From positions 930,001 through 994,000 of the forward strand of contig NZ_JAAIYO010000001.1 in the NCBI RefSeq assembly GCF_014930455.1: a DNA stretch of 64,000 bases, written 5' to 3'. Under the pieces are notes generated by a model that was given only the letters and a program-made list of their open reading frames with translations, made no database searches and was not told where the DNA came from. The translations under genes were made by a program, and so were the position numbers. This DNA comes from Corallococcus soli. GTDB taxonomy: Bacteria > Myxococcota > Myxococcia > Myxococcales > Myxococcaceae. Shown one piece after another: positions 59,885 to 64,000 of the stretch. Numbering within the stretch: position 1 is the stretch's first letter; each line of letters opens with the position of its first letter.

Positions 59885-61447
59885 ATGACTGAGATCACAG
59901 ACCATCGCATGATCCCTCCGAGGCCGGAGCCGAAGAAGAAGGGCATGGCGAGGGCGCTCGACACCATCGAGCGGGTGGGCAACAAGGTGCCCCACCCGGC
60001 CGTCATCTTCGTCGCGCTCATCGGCATTGTTATCGTGCTCTCCCACGTCTTCTACCTGATGGGTTCTTCGGTCACCTATCAGGCCATCAACCCGGAGACG
60101 CACGAGCTGGAGACCACCACCACCGCGGCGAAGAGCCTGCTGACGGGGGATGGCCTCCGCTTCATGTTCGCGGGCGTCATCGACAACTTCATGAGCTTCA
60201 CCGCCGTGGGCGTCATCATCGTCGCCATGCTGGGCGTGGGCGTCGCGGAGTCGTCCGGGCTGGTCTCCGCGTTGATCCGGAAGCTGGTGATGGTCGCGCC
60301 GCGCAAGGCGCTCACGTACATCCTGGTGTTCGTGGGCATCGTGTCGAGCGTCGCCGCGGACGCCGGCTACCTGGTGTTGATTCCCCTGGCGGCGACGGCC
60401 TTCCTGAGCGTGGGCAGACACCCCGTCGCGGGGCTGGCGGCCTCCTTCGCGGGCGTGGCGTCTGTCTTCAGCGTGAACATCCTCATCAAGCCGCTGGATG
60501 GAATCCTGACGGGAATCACCAACGACGCCATCCACATCCTCAACCCGGCGCTCTCCATCGACCTGACGGCGAACTTCTGGTTCTCGTGCGCCTCCGTGGT
60601 GCTGCTGACCGTCGTGGTGACGATCATCACCGAACGGCTGGTGGAGCCGCGTCTGGGCAAGTACACCGGGGAGCTGCCGGCGGAGGCGGGGAGCAGCCCC
60701 ACGAAGGAGGAGTCGCGCGGGCTGAAGTTCGCGACCTGGGCGGTGCTCGGGCTCGCGGCGGTCTTCGTCCTGCTGACGGTGCCCTCGGGCGCGCCGCTGC
60801 GCAATCCGGAGACGGGGGCCCTGATTGGGGACTCTCCGTTCATGAGCGGCCTCATCGTCGCCGTCACGCTGCTCTTCCTGGTGGCGGGCGTGGCCTATGG
60901 CATTGGCGCCGGGACCATCAAGGGCACGGTGGACGTCATCAGCGCGATGGAGAAGGCCGTGGGCAGCCTGGCGAGCCTCATCTTCCTGCTGTTCATCATC
61001 AGCCAGTTCATCGCCTTCTTCACCTACAGCAACATGGCGACGCTCGCGGCCGTGAAGGTGGGCGATGCCCTGGAGGGCGCGGGCCTGGGGGCGCTCCCGC
61101 TGCTCATCGGGTTCGTCCTGGTCGTCGCCGTGCTGGACCTCATCATGACGGGCGCGATCCCCAAGTGGGCCATCTTCGCCCCGGTCTTCGTCCCGCTGCT
61201 GATGCGGCTCAACGTGGACCCGGCCGCGGTGCTGGCCGCCTACCGCGTGGGCGACTCGCCCATGAACTCCGTCTCACCCCTGAACGCATACTTCGCGCTC
61301 ATCGTGACCTTCGCCCAGAAGTACCAGAAGGGCGCGGGCGTGGGCACCGTGGTGGCCCTGATGCTGCCCTACGTCATCGCGCTCTTCATCCTCTGGCCCC
61401 TGCTCCTGGCGCTCTGGCAGGTGCTGGGACTGCCCTGGGGCTTCTGA
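59885..61447 (+). CDS. AbgT-family transporter (p-aminobenzoyl-glutamate / antimetabolite exporter type)
   Basis: 520 residues with about 11-13 hydrophobic segments including two re-entrant hairpins. Conserved parts are DAGYLVLIPL, SVNILIKPLDGILTGITNDA, and the late GDSPMNSVSPLNAYF. AbgT proteins import p-aminobenzoyl-glutamate or, as in MtrF/YdaH, export sulfonamides by proton exchange. The proximity of glutaminase suggests glutamate or glutamyl-compound metabolism; no AbgA/AbgB hydrolase is nearby. Confidence 0.93.
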   Translation: MTEITDHRMIPPRPEPKKKGMARALDTIERVGNKVPHPAVIFVALIGIVIVLSHVFYLMGSSVTYQAINPETHELETTTTAAKSLLTGDGLRFMFAGVIDNFMSFTAVGVIIVAMLGVGVAESSGLVSALIRKLVMVAPRKALTYILVFVGIVSSVAADAGYLVLIPLAATAFLSVGRHPVAGLAASFAGVASVFSVNILIKPLDGILTGITNDAIHILNPALSIDLTANFWFSCASVVLLTVVVTIITERLVEPRLGKYTGELPAEAGSSPTKEESRGLKFATWAVLGLAAVFVLLTVPSGAPLRNPETGALIGDSPFMSGLIVAVTLLFLVAGVAYGIGAGTIKGTVDVISAMEKAVGSLASLIFLLFIISQFIAFFTYSNMATLAAVKVGDALEGAGLGALPLLIGFVLVVAVLDLIMTGAIPKWAIFAPVFVPLLMRLNVDPAAVLAAYRVGDSPMNSVSPLNAYFALIVTFAQKYQKGAGVGTVVALMLPYVIALFILWPLLLALWQVLGLPWGF

Positions 61448-61455
61448 GTCGTCCG

Positions 61456-61490
61456 GCCGCCGGTCGCGGGCTCAACCCGCGACGGGCGGC
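61456..61490. terminator. Hairpin overlapping the 3' end of the PLP enzyme gene
   Basis: GCCGCC and GTCGCGGG (61456-61470, one unpaired base between) pair with CCCGCGAC and GGCGGC (61476-61490) around CTCAA. It sits between the transporter stop (61447) and the convergent gene; the stop of the latter is in the loop and stem. No T-run. Confidence 0.4.
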
Positions 61491-62437
61491 GGCTTGGGCC
61501 GGGGCTGGATGAGCTCCGTGGAGAAGTAGCGCTCCATGCGGTCGGGGAACACCGTCACCACCTGGGCCTGCGGGCCCAGCCGCTTCGCCGCCTCCACCGC
61601 CGCCGCGTAGTTGAGCCCGGAGGACGGGCCCACCGGGAAGCCGCGGCGGATGAGCGCCCGCGCGGTGCCCATGGCCAGGTCGTCCGACACGTCCAGCTCC
61701 ACGCGGCCCGGCATGTCCGCCTCGCGGTACAGCTTGGACAGGCCGTCCACCACGCCCGGCACGCGCGCGCTGAAGCTGCAACACTCGATGTCGCAGCCCA
61801 GCCCGGAGATGGGCCGCGCGACGAAGGCCGTCACCGGACAGCCCGCTTCCGCGAACGCCTGGTACAGCCCCACGATGGTGCCGCCCGTGCCCACGCCGCT
61901 CACCACGCCGTGCACCAGCCCGCCCGGCACCTGCGAGAGGATCTCCTGCCCCGTCCACACCCGGTGCGCCTCCGCGTTGTCGGGGTTCTCGAACTGGCGG
62001 GGCGCGTAGCCCCCGCGCTCCGCGGCCAGCGCCGCCGCGCGCGCGATGGCGCCACGGATGCCCTCCGAGCGCGGCACCAGCTCCACCTCGCCGCCGTACG
62101 CGCGGATGGCGATGAGGCGCTCCTCCGTCACGCCCTCCGGCATCACCGCCGTGAAGCGGCACCCCATCTGCGCGCTGGCCAGCGCCATGGCGATGCTCGT
62201 GGAGCCGCTGGACGCCTCCACCACGTCCCCCCCCGGGCTCAGGTCCCCCAGCCGCCACGCCTTCTCCAGCATGTACCGGGCGATGCGGTCCTTGGTGGAC
62301 CCACTGGGGTTGAGGAATTCCAGTTTACACCAGATTGTCGGGCCTTCCGGGTCCAGCCGCAGGGGGACGAGCGGCGTGGGGCCCACGGCCTGGAGGAAGC
62401 GACCATCGGCGGGGAGCGGGCGACAGGGAGCGCGCAT
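61472..62437 (-). CDS. Cysteine synthase/CBS-fold PLP-dependent enzyme
   Basis: 321 residues, fold type II PLP enzyme. The Schiff-base Lys is in NPSGSTKDRIA, and the phosphate-binding loop is GVGTGGTI. The substrate loop reads EASSGSTSIAMA instead of the TSGNTG of CysK/CysM; SGST is seen in cysteine desulfhydrase-like and other specialised relatives. It may therefore catalyse beta-elimination or beta-replacement on another serine-like substrate. It is isolated. Confidence 0.85.
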   Translation of the reverse strand: MRAPCRPLPADGRFLQAVGPTPLVPLRLDPEGPTIWCKLEFLNPSGSTKDRIARYMLEKAWRLGDLSPGGDVVEASSGSTSIAMALASAQMGCRFTAVMPEGVTEERLIAIRAYGGEVELVPRSEGIRGAIARAAALAAERGGYAPRQFENPDNAEAHRVWTGQEILSQVPGGLVHGVVSGVGTGGTIVGLYQAFAEAGCPVTAFVARPISGLGCDIECCSFSARVPGVVDGLSKLYREADMPGRVELDVSDDLAMGTARALIRRGFPVGPSSGLNYAAAVEAAKRLGPQAQVVTVFPDRMERYFSTELIQPRPKPPPVAG

Positions 62438-62607
62438 GGTCCATCCCTACCGCGAAACGCGCCACGGGGGGAGCCACCCTGACGCCCGGCGAGCGTGCTC
62501 GCCCTCCTGTGCCTGGGTCCACTCCCCTTGAAACCGACATTCTCATATGCACGACACTTGGCGGGCTGTTCCCCAGCCATTACGAATGGGGTCCGCCCTT
62601 CCCACGC

Positions 62608-64000
62608 ATGACTCCCTCCGCGCCCACCATCCTCAACGTCAACGACGACCTGGCCAGTCGCTACGTCACCACCCGCGTGCTGTCCCTGGCGGGCTTCCAG
62701 ATCCTGGAGGCGGGCACCGGAGGGGAGACGCTGGCGCTCGCGGATGAGAACACCGACCTGGTCATCCTGGACGTCCGGCTGCCGGACATCAGCGGCCTGG
62801 AGGTGTGTCGGCGCCTGAAGGCTTCGCCGCGCACGCGCAACGCGCTGGTGCTGCACCTGTCCGCGCAGGCGGTGGGGGCCGCGGACCGGGCGCAGGGGCT
62901 GGAGCACGGCGCGGACGCGTACCTCGTCGCGCCGGTGGATCCGGAGGAGCTGGTGGCCCAGGTGCATGCGCTGCTGCGCCTGCGCCGCGCCGAGCGCGAG
63001 GTGCGCGTGCTCTCCGATCAGGTGCAGCAGCAGCGCCGGCTCCTGGACCTGGCCATGTCCGCGGCGGCGGACCCCATCGCGCTCTACGACGGGGACGGCA
63101 CGCTCATCTTCGCCAACCAGGCCGTGGCCGCGTCGCGCGGGTCGCACCACGTGCACGTGCCCGGCCGGAGCATGGACGCGCTGCGCGCGATGGATCCGCA
63201 GCTGGAGCCCTACGCCCGGTCGCTGGAGGAGGCCCGGCGCACGGGGCAGGTGCAGCGGGGCCGCGTCACGCTGTCCTCGGACCTGGGTCCCCGGCACTTC
63301 GAGTACACGATGTCCCCCGCGCCCGGGCCCACGGGCGCGGTGGAGGCCGTCATCGCCACCGGCCGCGACATCACGGAGGTGCGCAACGCGGAGGACTTCC
63401 GCGAGCAGTTCATCGGCATCCTGGGCCACGACCTGCGCAACCCCCTCAACGCGCTGTCCATGTCCGCGCAGCAACTGCAGCGGCAGGGGGAGATGACGGA
63501 GCGGCAGAAGGTCTTCACCGGGCGCATCCTCATCAGCGCGGAGCGGATGGACCGGATGATCCGCCAGCTGCTGGACTTCGCCCGCGCCCGGCTGGGCTCC
63601 GGGCTGCCGGTGATGCGCTCGCGGTGCGACCTGTTCGACGTGGTGCGCGGCGCGGTGGACGAATCGCGCGCGAGCCACCCCCACCGCGAGGTGCTGCTGG
63701 AGCTGATGGGGGACGGACGGGGCGCGTGGGACGTGGACCGGCTGGAGCAGGTGGTGGGCAACCTCCTGTCCAACGCGCTCAAGTTCAGTCCGCCGGAGAC
63801 CTCCGTGCGGGTGAGCGCCGAGGGCACGCCGACGGAGGCCGTCCTGCGGGTGCACAACCTGGGCACCCCCATCCCGGAGGATCAGCTCCCCCACCTCTTC
63901 GCCGCCTGGCGCCGCGCGGGCCGCAGCGAACGGGAGCAGGGCGTGTCCGCGGGGCTGGGGCTGGGGCTCTACATCACCGAACAGATTGTCCGGGCGCACG
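62608..64000 (+). CDS. Hybrid sensor histidine kinase with N-terminal receiver, 3' truncated by window edge
   Basis: 464 residues are visible. The receiver (about 6-125) has D55 in ILDVRLPD; the usual K is replaced (LVAPVDPEEL). A PAS domain (about 145-265) follows, then HisKA with H274 in ILGHDLRNPLN. The ATP-binding domain has an N-box NLLSNALKF and GLGLGLYI at the edge. The order receiver-PAS-kinase suggests an intermediate of a phosphorelay. No transmembrane segment is seen. The ATG at 62608 has no clear Shine-Dalgarno. Confidence 0.93.
   Translation, partial: MTPSAPTILNVNDDLASRYVTTRVLSLAGFQILEAGTGGETLALADENTDLVILDVRLPDISGLEVCRRLKASPRTRNALVLHLSAQAVGAADRAQGLEHGADAYLVAPVDPEELVAQVHALLRLRRAEREVRVLSDQVQQQRRLLDLAMSAAADPIALYDGDGTLIFANQAVAASRGSHHVHVPGRSMDALRAMDPQLEPYARSLEEARRTGQVQRGRVTLSSDLGPRHFEYTMSPAPGPTGAVEAVIATGRDITEVRNAEDFREQFIGILGHDLRNPLNALSMSAQQLQRQGEMTERQKVFTGRILISAERMDRMIRQLLDFARARLGSGLPVMRSRCDLFDVVRGAVDESRASHPHREVLLELMGDGRGAWDVDRLEQVVGNLLSNALKFSPPETSVRVSAEGTPTEAVLRVHNLGTPIPEDQLPHLFAAWRRAGRSEREQGVSAGLGLGLYITEQIVRAH

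Overview
The window is very GC-rich, densely coded and strongly biased to G/C at third codon positions. It looks like a chromosome segment of a Myxococcaceae bacterium, Corallococcus- or Myxococcus-like. Support for this: a secreted lyase ending in a MYXO-CTERM-like sorting tail, a CglD-like gliding-motility lipoprotein, a Myxococcus-type PilZ protein overlapping a eukaryote-like Ser/Thr kinase, an NtrB/NtrC pair, many lipoproteins, and a one-protein NRPS-PKS. No rRNA, tRNA, CRISPR array, insertion sequence or prophage was recognised. || Layout. 1-2.9 kb: truncated HtrA-like protease lipoprotein, single-domain response regulator behind a good sigma-54 promoter, glutaminyl cyclase lipoprotein, membrane metal-dependent hydrolase. 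3-12.3 kb: compact biosynthetic locus, a 2921-residue NRPS-PKS (A-PCP-C-A-PCP-KS-AT-ACP-TE) overlapping a SnoaL-like gene. 12.3-17.2 kb: Cys-rich small protein, a glycerophosphodiesterase lipoprotein whose barrel segments are in the wrong order, a DUF998 membrane protein, a streptogrisin-type protease with a ricin-like lectin domain, a polysaccharide lyase. 17.7-23.3 kb: TPR-CHAT protease, JmjC/cupin oxygenase, possible small peptide, sigma factor and zinc-finger anti-sigma factor. The anti-sigma factor carries the same TPR module as the CHAT protease. || 23.5-30.5 kb: acyl-CoA synthetase, the zwf-pgl-gnd operon (oxidative pentose phosphate pathway), and a FabL-like reductase lacking its catalytic Tyr next to a PlsC acyltransferase. 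30.5-38.6 kb: unknown membrane protein, sbcD-sbcC, Ser/Thr kinase and PilZ protein. 38.7-48 kb: CglD-like adhesin, M14 carboxypeptidase, MBL-fold hydrolase, NtrB/NtrC pair. 48-54.7 kb: TPR protein, phospholipase A2-like protein coupled to an ECF sigma factor with a Cys-rich tail, an EF-loop/L-domain lipoprotein, a copper-type P-ATPase. 54.8-64 kb: Rieske oxygenase, leucyl aminopeptidase, DUF481 protein, glutaminase with an AbgT transporter, a cysteine-synthase-fold enzyme, and a truncated hybrid sensor kinase. || The strongest candidate for an undescribed system is the sigma / anti-sigma-TPR / TPR-CHAT set at 17.7-23.3 kb. Here a periplasmic caspase-like protease and the anti-sigma factor appear to share a paralogous sensor module. 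Next are the permuted glycerophosphodiesterase and the orphan NRPS-PKS.
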